Position numbers and translations under genes: made by a program. 64,000 nt of DNA from Epiperipatus broadwayi (Eukaryota > Onychophora > Udeonychophora > Euonychophora > Peripatidae). Below are positions 23,561 through 42,620 of the stretch, piece by piece. Where the stretch lies: contig JAQFVV010000021.1 in NCBI GenBank assembly GCA_028023455.1, positions 6,662,853 through 6,726,852 on the forward strand. The letters are read 5' to 3'. Position 1 is the stretch's first letter. The number at the start of each line of letters is the position of its first letter. A model generated the notes under the pieces. That model was not told where the DNA came from and did not search any database. It saw only the letters and a program-made list of their open reading frames with translations.

Positions 23561-23774
23561 TTTGAAGAACTCAGCAAATATTTTATAATATTTCCTAGCA
23601 ATTGATGGTATGTAAGGTAGCAGCACAATTTAAAACTTACCACTCAAAGGTGAAGTAACAAACAAGGATTTTATTTCACTTGATATATGTATATATTAAT
23701 GTAAAAAGTACTAAAACAGAGTGTAAATATGGCAGAGTATCAAAATGTAATTATATATATATATTTAAATACAA

Positions 23775-23918
23775 GTATATTGTCTATACTGAACCTAATC
23801 TAATTAGAAGGAACTTGAACTCAGAGTTTCAAGCTCCCAAATCTATTTACTCTATCATATACAATAGATACACATGAGCATATACATGTGAAAAAGACAT
23901 ATAATCTCCAATATATAT
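23775..23918 (-). repeat. Hammerhead repeat family B, post-ribozyme fragment
   Basis: Minus strand starts at TTGGAGATTATATG (the first bases after the predicted cleavage site, abutting a (TA)n at 23910-23935) and continues through 'cacatgtatatgctcatg' to 'gaaactctgagttcaagttc' and 'aggttcagtatagacaatat'. The ribozyme core is absent. Confidence 0.75.
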
Positions 23919-26053
23919 ATATATATATATATATTATAACGGGACAGCCTATTTGATAGCCTTAGTTGAGGCATCAAATATAACGGAACGGCATTTAATC
24001 ATCCCAGTTGATGAATTAATTGTAATATAATCAATTATATTTAATGTTTAGAAATCATTAACTTAATGCTTCATAGTTAGGTTCGCCAAATATAACAGAA
24101 TGGATTATATTTAAAATCTAAGTTGGTCTTGTTAAATATAAAGAGATGATTAAATTCCTTAGAAAGAGGATACGCATTTCACTACAATCGGACTTTGGGT
24201 CTTCAAGTAGAATGCTAGAAATGAATCGATGAAATACCAAGTCCATGATTATATATACCTCTATTATGCTAGCTCATTAATCTTTAAATAAGTTTAAATA
24301 CAATTTAGACCAGGACATCCATCTTTCATCCCTCTTTCAGTCACCATTATGCCACGATATTTAAACTCACGGAGAATTTGCAATCAGCTCTTTTCAGGAA
24401 TAATTTCAAAAACAAGTTATTTCATATGCCTCTATATAAGCATTAATTATAACTATTATTCATATGACATTTATAATACTAGCATATATATAATATAATT
24501 CAATAATGATTAGACAAAGAGATCACGTTAACAAATCAATATTTAATAAACAATAAAAATATAATAGAATAGATAATAAAATATTAATAAATAAATACGG
24601 ATGAATTTTATCATTTTAAAAGAATATTAATAAATGATATTTTTTTATTTAATACCCTATGATAAAACTCAATACTATAATAAACTTTCAAAAATTAAAG
24701 AAAATAGCTTAAATTAACAGATATATAAAAACAATATCTGGTTCAAAAATTAATAATTTATGTAACTTATTAATTTATTTACCGTTCTTATTTATATGCT
24801 TCACAATTACCCATATATAAGTATTATTTGCCATTGTATAACTTATATATTATATGTATTTTTAATAATTAAAAATACATTAAACGTTTACAATATTACG
24901 TAGTAAACACAATACAATCCTGTTTAAGATATCTGTCAAATAATAACTATTTTTTATATCCCTCATCTAATTTAATGAATTATGTTAAGCTTTCAATTAA
25001 TTATATTTAATGATAAATATAATTTTACTTTTAAGATATATATGATGCGATGCCAAATTTGAAATAAAGATAATAATAATAATAATAAACATATTAAAAT
25101 AATATAAGCATTATTATAATATATGTAAATAAATAATAAGGAAACTTAATTATAAGAGAGTTGAGAGTAGATATTGAAGTCTATAGTTCATCATCCCAAT
25201 GAAGATCTCTTACGAAGCATATCACCAATCCATTTGTACAATGATGATTCCATTTATCCTTAAACGATAAACTGTTAATAACATCCAATGACCGGATTAA
25301 TGTGAAATAAAATAAATATTCTTCGAATGTAGATGTTCTTAATCTTCATTTCTCTATTATCACTAGACGTTCTATATATTCAATATTTCAAAATATTTTA
25401 AAATAGCATGCAAGGTTGGTTTCGAAACCTTTTACGATATAATGAGTGTACTACTCAGTGCACATTGTTTTATCCTTAATATATATAATTATCTTAAATT
25501 TATATATCGGAAGAATAATGAAAGAGTTAAAACAACGTAGTTTCAAAACTTAAACAGACGTTCTTTTCCTTTATATTGCTATTCCTTTAAGATTAAGTAG
25601 AAAATTAAATATATTTTCCTTGCAGACTTTGAATCCACAAATTATTTTAATTTGAAAAAGTTAATATTTAAATTCCAATCGCTAAATAGTAGTATTGATA
25701 GAAGAAAAATGCTATTTTTAAAGAGAAAAGATTTTCTTTTTCTTTTTTTTTTTTTTTCAGAGCACGAACGAACTGCTCGTGTGTTATATAAGTTCATGTT
25801 TAATTCAACTATCAATTGTTCCACTGACATTAAGATTTAATAATAAAATAAAAAAATATATAAGTATTTATTCTTAACTTCAAATCTGGCATTTTACTCA
25901 AAAGCTTAAGGTATATATTATTTAAAACTTAAATGTATATATAAATAGTACATATATGTTACATAATAAAATAGTCAAATAAAAATTTATATTTATAAAT
26001 AATTTCACAAGAAATAAAACATGCTAGACTAATAATAACAACTGTAAGTTACT

Positions 26054-26055
<2 letters not shown>
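23919..26055. other. A+T-rich block between (TA)n ends, unclassified
   Basis: Begins '(TA)n ttataacgggacagcc' and ends 'gttactattataa(TA)n', an end layout like that of the 2.1-kb element at 36829. 23938-24160 has four diverged 'aaatataac.gaa.gg' units. No similarity to the 2.1-kb element's interior was noticed and no ORF is convincing. A 50-bp block at 25785-25835 resembles 28285-28335. It may be a distinct element or plain A+T-rich DNA. Confidence 0.25.

Positions 26056-26130
<75 letters not shown>
26056..26130. repeat. (TA)n microsatellite, 75 bp
   Basis: Uninterrupted. It cuts into stem II of the family B ribozyme that follows on the minus strand. Confidence 0.95.
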
Positions 26131-26133
<3 letters not shown>

Positions 26134-26575
26134 CTGAGCCAGCATTCATCAGTTGGTCCTGATATCTCCCTCACAAATATATAATCAGTGTTCAATTTAT
26201 ATTAAGATATCAAAGCTTTAAACTTTAATAGAGAAGTTTCAATCTTCTCTACCCTCCACCTCTTCAACTATCCATATCATTGAAAATCTGATGGTGGATT
26301 GCTCAAAACTCTTATGGATGCTAATTTTATTGTCATATCCATGTTGACTTTTAAGTATCTCTGATCCATCATGTACATGATCTTAATATGCCCATTTAAA
26401 TACATAGAAGAGGGACAGACACAATACAGGTTAAACATGTAATACTTAAATACAAGTATTTTGTCTATACTGAACCTAATGTAATTAGAAGAGATTTGAA
26501 CTCAGACTTTTTAAAAATTTATACAGTCATCCAGTTTATTTTATACAACTGATGCACATTACCACATTCCTCTGC
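26131..26575 (-). repeat. Family B long copy, ribozyme truncated
   Basis: The minus-strand unit runs from 'ggaatgtggtaatg' (26565 side) through the 'gagttcaaatctcttctaat' block, 'aggttcagtatagac', 'tcaacatggatatgac', 'ccaccatcagattttcaatg' and 'tgatatcttaatata' to the ribozyme start: GGACCAACTGATGAATGCTG with core CTGATGA at 26146-26152. Everything 3' of stem II is replaced by (TA)n. This copy shows the internal half of the unit that most copies lack. Confidence 0.8.
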
Positions 26576-26796
26576 CATGTATTTACATGGTCATTTTAAG
26601 GTCTTACATGTGAGAGGTCAGAGTGACTTAAAAATCAATATGGGTATGACAAAAACACTGGCATCAGCAAGGGCTTTGAGCATTCCACTATCAGATTTTC
26701 AATGATATAGATGGATGAAGAGTTGGAAGGTGGAAAAAACTGAAGCTGTCCATTAAAGTTTGTAAGATTTGCTATCTTAATATAAACTGAGCACTC

Positions 26797-26798
<2 letters not shown>

Positions 26799-26865
<67 letters not shown>
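26799..26865. repeat. (TA)n expansion inside family B
   Basis: 67 bp of TA at the point where other copies have a short TATATA ahead of the ribozyme stem I strand. Confidence 0.95.
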
Positions 26866-26876
<11 letters not shown>

Positions 26877-26877
<1 letters not shown>

Positions 26878-26938
26878 TGATAATCTGGACCACCTAATGA
26901 GTGCTGGTTCAGCACAAAATATGCATATTGGAGATCAT
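26877..26938 (+). ncRNA. Decayed hammerhead ribozyme (family B)
   Basis: CTAATGA (26894-26900, G5 to A), perfect stem II GTGCT ggttc AGCAC (26901-26915), AAAA (G12 to A), stem III AT/AT with loop ATGC, TTGG closing stem I. Two core transitions make it predicted inactive. Confidence 0.65.
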
Positions 26939-27000
26939 TTATATTTTCACAAATTTGTGGTCATAAGATGGACTATACATGTGTATAGTAATTGGGATTT

Positions 27001-33055
<6,055 letters not shown>

Positions 33056-33690
33056 TTATAATGAGCAGAAATGAAGAGGTAATATCCATTAAGTAGAAAT
33101 AAACTTTTTTAACTTTCGATGTTACTAAAAAATTATCAATTACTACCAATTAACAATTCCTGAGGCTAAGTAAGTTTTTCTTATAAACCTCCAATAGCTC
33201 TCTTAATGGGAGTCTTTGAAATAAAAGAGGTCATTTTTACTTCAAACCCAAGTTCTTATATGAATTTTAAACCCAGACAACTATTTTTATAAGTATGAGA
33301 ATGTGAAAGAATAGCATCTTTTTTCACATTCTGCAGACAATATTTTTAATTTTTTCAGAAAGTTGTATATGTTGAATTAAATGTTTATATGGATTATTAT
33401 TATAATAATGAATAGAAATGAGATAATATTCACTAAATAGAAATAAACTTTTTTAACTTTTGTTATTATTAAGAAATTATTAATTACTACTAATTAACAA
33501 TTTCTGAGGCTAAATAATTTTTTCTCATAAACCTATAATACAGTTCTTTGTTTAGGAGTCTTTGAAGTAAAAGAGCTATTACAGGTTTCAGAAAAAAAAC
33601 TTGCATTAGTCTCAGGAATTATTAATTAGTAGTAATTGATAAGTTAAAAGGTTTATCTCTATTAAATGGATATTATCTCCTCATTTTTAT
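33056..33690. repeat. Repeat family E, direct copy plus inverted pair
   Basis: 33056-33240 is a plus copy following (TA)n ('ttataatgagcagaaatgaa', 'acaattcctgaggctaagta'). 33405-33560 is a second plus copy, and 33560-33690 is its inverted partner ('tcaggaattattaattagta'). No ORF. Confidence 0.75.
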
Positions 33691-33738
33691 TTACAATATA
33701 TAAATAATTAAAATGTTTATTAATTAAAACACTATAGT

Positions 33739-33741
<3 letters not shown>

Positions 33742-33820
<79 letters not shown>
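33742..33820. repeat. (TA)n microsatellite
   Basis: About 79 bp with one TTTA interruption near 33787. Confidence 0.95.
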
Positions 33821-33823
<3 letters not shown>

Positions 33824-33960
33824 ATCATTTTTATCTTGGATTTGAATGTCTTCTCTTGTAGTAGCATTTATCATAAATAAAAAAAAAGCTTGTTTAGAGC
33901 TATTAGCATGCTCTTAATTTTACATATTTGTAAGTGCAAGCTATATATAAGTCATGTGAC
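33821..33960. repeat. Repeat family F copy
   Basis: 'ttcaaatcatttttatcttg', 'gcttgtttagagct' and 'gcatgctcttaatttta' match both arms of the palindrome at 59175-59386. It is again adjacent to (TA)n. Confidence 0.8.
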
Positions 33961-34313
33961 ATCTGACTTGTTATTATTACTATTATTATTTTGCTGTTGT
34001 GGCTTTGGCTAAATTAAATGGCTAAGCCTACTAATATATGGAGTATCTGAATTAAGTTCAGGCCCATATGATTTTTTCAGTTGGAGAGCTGACTTTAAAG
34101 ACATGTAGATGTCTAAAAGTTTCAGATCTTCTTCTAACAATTAACTTTTAGATAAATGCTTTGCTTGAGTTGATTATATATATATATATAACCATTAGAA
34201 ATCATTCAATATGTAGACCAAACCAATATAGATAACAATCAATAATCTCAAACAGTTACCAAGGCAACCTCCTTTTAACAATAAACTTTCCAGAAGTTAC
34301 TATATTATAATAT

Positions 34314-34530
34314 ATAAAGACTAATATTCCAGAACTGGTCTATTAAGTAAATTAAATACTCTCAATCCAAAGTAAAAAGTAAAAAAAAATTAAGAAAGAA
34401 CATTTTTCCCCCTTAGTTATATATAGAGGCTAATCTTAAGCACTTTCCCCTAAAAATGTTCTGTGCTTTGAATTGAGAGTATTTTATTTACATAATAGAC
34501 CAATGTTGGTTTATTAGTCTTGGACATATT
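34314..34530. repeat. Repeat family G inverted pair
   Basis: 34314-34406 pairs with 34447-34530 ('gactaatattccagaactgg' side against 'ccaatgttggtttattagtc'). Related single copies are at 34720-34850 and 328-400. Confidence 0.75.
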
Positions 34531-34719
34531 ATAATATTAATGGCTGGAAAATTATATTTACATATTTCATTATTTGATTTAGTATTGACAAGTTGTAAAT
34601 TGACCAAAATTGCAAATGTAATTAAAATATTATAAAGCAATTTGAAATATAGCTTTATTAAAGTAATATGATTGATTAAAATCATCAAGCCTTTTTACCT
34701 GTAGATTTAAGGTTAGCCT

Positions 34720-34850
34720 CTATATATAAATTGAGGTAAAGGTAAAAGTCAGTCTGATCTTTTCTCTAAAAAAGTTTTATCTTGTGCCTTTGGATTGAAA
34801 CTGTTTCATTAATTAATAAACCAGAGTTGGAGTATTAGTCTCAATGTATT
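34720..34850. repeat. Repeat family G copy
   Basis: 'ttggattgaaactgtttcat' and 'aaccagagttggagtattag' match family G in reverse orientation. (CA)n follows at 34855-34880. Confidence 0.65.

Positions 34851-34854
<4 letters not shown>

Positions 34855-34880
<26 letters not shown>
34855..34880. repeat. (CA)n microsatellite
   Basis: Short dinucleotide array. 34881-35439 has nothing recognised. Confidence 0.9.
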
Positions 34881-34881
<1 letters not shown>

Positions 34882-35439
34882 ACTAAATTGTCAATATTAT
34901 AATGATCAAAAATTTATACAAATAATATTTCCTGTAAAATAGTTTTTATTGTCAGTAGATAAAATATTTATTTGTAGTTTATTAATATCAATAGAATTAT
35001 ACAACTTGCATATTTTTTGCAAAGTAAATTTGATTTTTAGTTATTTCTATTTTTCATAATTCCTTGTTTATTTGAATACTTTTTTAACTTCAATTTTAGT
35101 CATACACTCAAATAAAAGATAATATTTATTCACATTTTAGCATTTGTATAGTTAATAAAAATATCATATATCTTCTTAAGCATATCTTATATTATTTCTG
35201 TCCCATATTTCTGATGCAAAGTGCATCAGAGATAATATTAAAGTTTTAAACAACAATTCTTTTTTTGCAATGGAATTTTTTTTACTATTTGAGAACAGTC
35301 TCCCTATGGATTTTTCAACTTATTTCCTTGGTGTTTTCTGTAGAAATTATTACAATCAAAGTTTATCTTAAGATCTTTGTAACGTTTCTTTTTAAAATTG
35401 GTATCAAAAATTGTTGTTTCTCATATATGATTCAACACC

Positions 35440-35700
35440 ACATATGCTGAACAATGATAAAGTTATGTGTAAAAGATAGTAATCTGGGTCAACTGATGTG
35501 TGCTGGTTCAGCATGAAATATTCATCTTGGGGATCATAGATATTTTTACATGTCTTTAGTTATATGATTATGATTGCCTCTTCATAGGTGTTAAAAGCAG
35601 ATATAAAGCAGTCCCCACCTTGAATAATACTCATATAGTGAAAATTACACTACATATGTAATATTCATTATTGGATAATATGTAGTCTAATGAATGACTC
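35440..35700 (+). repeat. Hammerhead repeat subfamily B2
   Basis: Starts 'tatgctgaacaatgataaag', carries the ribozyme and then 'ttaaaagcagatataaagca' and 'tagtctaatgaatgactc'. The 3' part differs from other B copies but is shared with 39000-39250 and, inverted, with 55440-55650. A (TATC)n array starts 57 bp downstream. Confidence 0.75.
35474..35537 (+). ncRNA. Hammerhead ribozyme with A9 to T change (B2)
   Basis: GGGTCAA, CTGATGT (35493-35499), stem II GTGCT ggttc AGCAT (one G-T pair), GAAA, stem III AT attc AT, cleavage after ATC (C35526), then TTGGGGATC. Only A9 is mutated, which should inactivate it. Confidence 0.68.
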
Positions 35701-35756
35701 ATTTGTACAAATTTGGAAGGGCAGCACATTTGACACTTACCAATTAAACTGTAGTA

Positions 35757-36150
<394 letters not shown>

Positions 36151-36313
36151 GGGCTTTTTTGTATAATAAAAAAAATTGATACTTCAAAAATTAAAACTAT
36201 TCTGCTATATATAAAAGTAGTAGCTGGTTTAAAAAAAAATACCCACACCATTTATACTACATTAAAAAAAAGTATTTCCATGTTCTAAAGATAAAATTCC
36301 TTTGGAGTGTTAT

Positions 36314-36550
36314 GGTGTATATAAAATTCCATGTGGAGTTTGTTTACATTTGTACATTAGACAGACCAATCATAGAATAAACATACAAAAGAACACATTT
36401 TGGCAGTTAGAGACAAATCTAATTCATCAGCTATTTATTCACACATTAAATTAATTAACAATAATATCAATTATAATAAAACACAAATTCCTACAAAAAT
36501 TGAACAATATGACCAGAGATTGTTAAAGGAAGTGAAAAGTATGAATTAAA
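36314..36550 (+). mobile_element. Penelope-like GIY-YIG endonuclease remnant
   Basis: Plus strand reads GVYKIPCGVCLHLYIRQTNH (from 36314; the GIY-YIG core with a Cys pair), RINI, then after a +1 shift HILAVRDKSNSSAIYSHIKL, INNNINYNKTQIPTKIEQYD and QRLLKEVKSMN. This covers the endonuclease domain to near its end. One frameshift makes it non-functional. It belongs to a different subfamily from 23070 and 63745. The upstream reverse transcriptase is absent. Confidence 0.85.
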
Positions 36551-36828
36551 AAAAATTAATAATATTTGAAAAAAAGCTATTGGAGAATAAAATATTTTTA
36601 AAATTTCTCAACCAATCGAATTTGAGAATGAGGAGAAAATAACAAAAGGAAAAAAATAATGATTTAAAACCTCACCACACAAATTCTTATGATTTAAGAA
36701 AGAAGAAGTTCTGAAGAAAGTACTTGTTATTGTACTGAATTATTAGCTATTTACTATTATATTTTTATTATATGAAGCTCCTGAAAATAGTATTATGAAT
36801 TCATCATTTATTCATAAGAATGTTTGAA

Positions 36829-38998
36829 TATATATATATTGTAATGGGCACAGACGACGTTACATTGTTTTTTTTTATTAGTAAACATGAAAAGAATAAA
36901 AGTTCACAAATAAAACTTCCTTTTTAAGAATTAAAAATTGAAAATTAAAATCCTATACTAAACTCATATATATATAAAATCACACAGATAAAAAAAAAAT
37001 TATTAAAATAAAACTTTATTAAAAATAGAAAAAGTATTTTAAAAGCAAAAACTTAAAAAAGATTTAGAGATAAAAATATATTAATATTATTGAAAAATGG
37101 AAATGATTATTTTAATTAGTTAAATATAAACTAGCTCTTGGGCATTTAAAATGTATAAGCAAAGGTCAGATAGGAGAGAAAAACAATGGAATCAGACCTC
37201 AGCAAAAGGACCATCACATCGATGACATAATGTCAATTGAATCCTTAAAATTAATATAAAAGGAAAAGTTTTGAAATTATTAGTTAGTTATTACAAGAGG
37301 ACAGATATGTGTTAAGTTGGAGAGGGTTGAAGGAGAAGGGATTGAAAGACGCACTTTCAATTCCTTCAGTGGTTATAAAAAGGAAAGAAAGAGAAATGAC
37401 CGATCGTTTTCTACATTAAGGACCCACTAAATTAAAAAACCTCCGGATGAATAAATGAAATGGCCAACAGAATACCAATCTTTTTAGGATGGCATGGGAA
37501 TTCACGTTCAAATGGCATGCAATGGATAAAGCTGGATGTTTTAAAAATCGTAAGAACTTTATATTCATTTGAAAACAATAAGGACTCTAAATTCTAAACC
37601 TTTTAGTAAATAATACAAATAGAATCCTATCTGACCAACATAAATTAATATTAATAATGTTATTTGATGTATTTTTTTATTTTATTTAAAATCATTTCCA
37701 TTTATTTTTGTTGTTCTTTTAAATTTTTATTATGATTTTTGTTTTTCGTTAGACTAAATTATATAAATGTTAAACTTAAGTTGGGCATGAATGGCTATAT
37801 AGATTTGAAAGTTATATTAGGGTAGGGTAATCTTAGGTTATTTGTTTTGTAGTTGAATTAGTTCAATGGATTGGATATATTGGTGTAATTAGTAGATGTA
37901 GTATGAGGTTCGCTACGGGCAGAATTGCTGTATACGCTGCACAAAACCTTTTTGCCTATGGATGGGATTTAAGTCGGCAAAAAAAGCCACGGTCCCTTCC
38001 CTATGGAGTTTTTGTTTTATTGTTCTTCTTGCCATACAGATGTAATATTCATGTATTGGACAAGAGTCAATGTCTTCTCTAACTATACTGTTCAGATGTC
38101 CATTCTTGACAGTATAGTATAATGTGCTGTTGTATTTTCATGCTACATTGAATACATCAATGTATCAGATGGATTGACGCCAGTTTGACTGTGAACTTTT
38201 GGCCTAAGGTTAAACAAGGATAGAATATTTTCTTTTTCAAATGCAAATCTGTGTAGTCTATTTATACTCGACACTCTAAATAAAAATGTATTAAAATTAA
38301 GTTGGGTATAGATGCTTACATGGATTCGTTAACGGTTACTTATGTTTGTTGGTTTTCATATTTGATTAGATTATTAAGTTATTGGTGTCTCTGCGGCATC
38401 TTATGATGAATGCTATTGGGTTTCTTATAAATTTCCCTCTGCAATTCCACCAATGATTTTATATTTTGATCGTTTATGTTTATTTTGGAATGTTTTTGAC
38501 TGTGTAAGCTATGTAACCGATCTATACTCAACATTATAAAACAAGCTTTATAAATCCATCTGTGCAAACTTATAAAAATTAAAATGTAAATTTATAAAAA
38601 TTAAAATGTAAATTTATAAAAATTAAAATGTAAATTAAAATCAAAGTTAAAAAATGTAAATTAAATTATAAAATGTAAACTGATACTAAAATAATTTTAA
38701 ATATTATATATGTGCGTAAATAAATGTTTGTGTGTAGAATTACTGGCAGTGGCTTATTTTATTCTTTTTTTATATATTCTTAGATGGAAATTTAATATAA
38801 AATATAAATCTCTGCTGTTCCACTGAGCTAGTGATAATGGGCTAATGACCGGAATCAAAATATATAAAAAAAATAAATTTTTTTTTGACTTACGTATCTG
38901 CCTACTTTATAAATTTTCTAGGTTCAAATGCCTAGTGGCGCCCTGTAGTGTAGATTACGTTAAGTCTATTCTCTGTATCGTTATAATATATATATATA
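36829..38998 (+). mobile_element. Unclassified 2.1-kb element, copy 1
   Basis: Shares its length and internal order with the minus-strand copy at 48970-51025. The left end is '(TA)n ttgtaatgggcacagacgacgttacatt', the right end 'gtatcgttataata(TA)n'. Shared interior blocks include 'tgcctatggatgggatttaa' (37951-37980), 'ccctatggagtttttgtttt' (37998-38020), 'agatggattgacgccagttt' (38167-38190) and 'ggttcaaatgcctagtggcgccctg' (split: 38922-38930 and 38931-38946). An ATGGAA at 37186 corresponds to the start of the 99-codon ORF of copy 2 but is soon closed by a stop. No transposase, RT or integrase motif was recognised. Confidence 0.7.
38565..38665. repeat. Tandem repeat, about 24-bp unit
   Basis: Units 'aaaattaaaatgtaaattta' repeat about three times then degenerate. 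It lies within copy 1 of the 2.1-kb element and is absent from copy 2. Confidence 0.8.
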
Positions 38999-38999
38999 C

Positions 39000-39255
39000 T
39001 GAATAATGACAGCAATTTGTATAAGAGATTGTTGTCTGGACCAACTGATAAATGCTAGTTCAGCATGAAATGTTTATCTTGGGGATCTTTTTTTTTCACA
39101 TATTTTTGGTCATATTCTTATGATTACACACTTCCACAAAGTATTAAAAGTGGATAGAAATCAGTCCCTCTTGAATGAGATTGATGTATCAAATATTAAA
39201 CTACAGATATATTATTCCTTATTGTGTCATGTCTAGTCTAATGAATATTTCTTGC
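39000..39255 (+). repeat. Hammerhead repeat subfamily B2
   Basis: Immediately follows the 2.1-kb element. Contains 'gtctggaccaactgataaat', the ribozyme, 'attaaaagtggatagaaatc' and 'tagtctaatgaatat'. As at 35440, a (TATC)n array lies downstream (39649). Confidence 0.75.
39027..39087 (+). ncRNA. Hammerhead ribozyme with G8 to A change (B2)
   Basis: GGACCAA, CTGATAA (39045-39051), stem II ATGCT agttc AGCAT (5 bp, perfect), GAAA, stem III AT gttt AT, cleavage after ATC, TTGGGGATC. The A:T terminal pair of stem II replaces the G:C of other copies. G8 is lost, so it is predicted inactive. Confidence 0.68.
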
Positions 39256-39648
39256 TATTCAGTTTTCAAAACTATTCAAATTATCTTATAATTTAATCAT
39301 ATCAAATAGTTTACTTATTACCATAAATACTGTATTATCATTAATATATAATAACATTTTTGAATGCTTTTAAACTTGTCTTACATCTGCTGCGAAGTAT
39401 TAATTAACAATGGTGCCAATACTCTTTGAATCGGCCTTGGTTGATATATCAATTTTTGTTCAATTGAACTATTAATTCTGTCACACATCAATGCCTTTAA
39501 CATATCTACAATTATTTTTTATAATAACATTTATTACCCTATTAATGGACAGTGTGACCCAGCTAAAACATCAGTACATTAGTACAATAAATCACTGATA
39601 GTTAAATCTAGATAATATATAATTTACATTTGTACCTTGGTGAAGATT

Positions 39649-40247
<599 letters not shown>

Positions 40248-40261
40248 AAAGTAGTTTTTGG

Positions 40262-40536
40262 GTTAAACTGTGTATTATTTTATTTTACTTCCCAATGTTT
40301 TTACAAAATAGCATTGGCCATTGTCAAGGTTAACTTTTCAAAAAAAACCTGTTAAATCTGATATAGTAATGAGACTGAGTGTGAGGTAAACAATAAGATT
40401 GATCATGAAGTAGTTACCTCAAACTCAACTCTGTTACTACTTGAGATTTAATAGTTTTTCTTTGAAAAGTTAATCTTGACAATGGCGGATGCTATTTCAT
40501 CAAAACATTGGGAAGTAATACAAAATAATACATGGT
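40262..40536. repeat. Foldback element, arms about 120 bp
   Basis: 40262-40388 is the diverged complement of 40414-40536 ('ggccattgtcaaggttaact' against 'agttaatcttgacaatggcg'). The loop is about 25 nt. It starts right at the end of the (TATC)n array. Confidence 0.8.
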
Positions 40537-40574
40537 TGAATCCAAAACTATGTTATTTATATCATATAACCATA

Positions 40575-40907
40575 TAATGAGATATTATTTTATATAGTGC
40601 TATGTTTTAATACTGTAATAGTGATATTAGCAATTAAGCCAATGCAGATGCACTTTAAAGATAAATTATAAATGAATACTCTCACTTTTTACAGACACAA
40701 GATAAAGAATTTTAGAAAGAATGGAATGAATCCACCCATTCTTTTCACCCAAACATTTATGTATGGGCAAATCTTAAGCGTGTCTGGAAAAAGGGAGAGT
40801 ATTCATTTATAATTTATCTTTAAAGCACATGTGCATTGGCTTAATCAGTATTATCACTATTACAGTATCAAAACATAGCGCTATATAAAATAATATCTTA
40901 TTATATA
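40575..40907. repeat. Foldback element, arms about 150 bp
   Basis: 40575-40720 pairs with 40760-40907 ('ccaatgcagatgcactttaa' against 'aaagcacatgtgcattggct'). The right half recurs as a single copy at 41030-41215. Confidence 0.82.
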
Positions 40908-41029
40908 TGTTTAAATTTCAACTAAAGAATGACATGTATTAAATTGTAAAGATTTTGCAGACTTCATTCATTCAAACATAACAAATGTAATTTAAAGTGA
41001 TTGCTTAACACCTTCACACTCTCATTTCG

Positions 41030-41215
41030 ATATGCTTATGATTTGCCCATACATAAATGCTTGGTCAAAAGAATGGGTGGATTCGTTCCATTCTTTCTAA
41101 AATACTATATCTCGTGTCTGGAAAAAGTGAGAGTATTTATTTATAATTTATCTTGAAAGTGTATGTGCATTGGCTTAATCGCTAATATCATATAACCATG
41201 AAAATATTAAATATA
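41030..41215. repeat. Half copy of the 40575 foldback
   Basis: 'gcccatacataaatgcttgg', 'gtctggaaaaagtgagagta' and 'tgtgcattggcttaatcgct' match 40755-40850. 41216-42530 has (CA)n and (TA)n near 41216-41250 and otherwise nothing recognised. Confidence 0.8.
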
Positions 41216-41250
<35 letters not shown>

Positions 41251-42530
41251 GACTACATGTTAGTAAATAATTAATAATGTTTATATAACAATATTTATTA
41301 CTTTTAGTGGAACATTTAATGGGACAGTTTTTAAAATTTAATAATGTAATGAAATTTAAGATTATTTATAGTGTAAATAAGTTATTAAATTAAATTGATT
41401 TCTAAACAAGGTAGTGGACTTAATTAGTGAAGAACTTACTCGCTCCACACTCTCAAATCAAAATACTTTAGATTTGCCTATATAATTAGAAAGTAGATTG
41501 AAGATAAGACAACCACTCTTATCTTTGTAAAGTCATAATCTTTTGTTAAGATTTGTAGAAAGAAGTCCTTCTCATGGTAAAATTAAGTACTCAAGTCACA
41601 TAGTATTAAGGTTAAAGCCTTATATGTATTTATTAATTTTTTCATGTTTTTTTTTTAGTTAAGTGCATTTTTTTTAAAAGCATCCCATTCAGCAAACAAA
41701 TAAGTCTACTTTAATTAACTTTAGTTAATGAAGGTGTATTTTTAAAAAATATATAGTGCCATAAATAAATCAATATTAGTGGACTTGGAAATTCAGCCTG
41801 CCAACATATTAGACTGGACAGCTAGATGAACAACTCTGAAATATTGTGTTATATTGAATTAACATCAATCCTGATATGTGTAACCTAAGCAAACAAACAA
41901 CAGAATTTTTAAGCTAAATAATAATGTATAAGAATAAATATTTTTTTTGTTAAATTGACATCATTTAACTTACACATATTGAAAATAGCTTTTTTATAAT
42001 GTTGTTGTATGCATATGGTTTGTTAGCACTACTATTTTTGCATAAAAACGTTTTCAAACATACAAGGGCAGGAAACCAGAAATAAATGAAATCATTGTCT
42101 GGTTTGTGCACTTGTTGTAGTATATATTTCTGCTACTACATACATCTCAAAGAATCATTCTGCATCAATCTACCAAATGACATCACTAAGTAAAATTGTG
42201 GTGCTACATTAAACATTTATTTGTAAAGTTTATCTGTATATTTGTCAATTCTTTTTTTATAATGGCTGAAAAGTTTTAACAATGTGAAATTCTGTTTTTT
42301 TTACAGACAACAGGAAAGGCAATAGTAATAATGCCTGAAACAGATTAGAGATATGCTGATCTCATAAAAACAGAAATTTATGAGGGGTCTAATTGAAATA
42401 TTAAATTCACCATGTTTCTAATGAGCTTACAAGTGAAGTCCAAAGTCAAAACAATGCTGATTTTTTTTTGGACACAAATGACATTTTCTATCAGATTTAG
42501 TTCATAACAGTCAGAATTTTGTCAAGCATT

Positions 42531-42620
42531 TGTGGTCGAGAGGTCAGCGATGGCTGCTTTACAAGTAGTTGTCCCAGGTTAGTGGGTTTGCTTCCCGGCT
42601 GATGCAATGACATGATAAAA
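42531..42620 (+). mobile_element. SINE family C copy
   Basis: Plus strand: 'gtggtcgagaggtcagcgat' (A-box region), 'gtgggtttgcttcccggctg' (B-box region), then 'atgcaatgacatgataaaa'. More diverged than the 19270 copy. No clear TSD. Confidence 0.85.

Larger units (their letters stand above)
26576..27000 (+). repeat. Family B long copy, head to head with the previous one
   Basis: Plus strand: 'gtgagaggtcagagtgactt', 'ggctttgagcattccac', 'ccattaaagtttgtaag', a (TA)n expansion at 26799-26865, the ribozyme (26877-26938), then 'cacaaatttgtggtcataag'. With 26131-26575 it forms an inverted pair. Confidence 0.8.

Noticed and set aside
23919-26055. A third copy of the 2.1-kb element (same length, similar (TA)n ends)
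   Set aside because: No interior block matches the two real copies; the similarity of the ends may reflect TA-rich composition.
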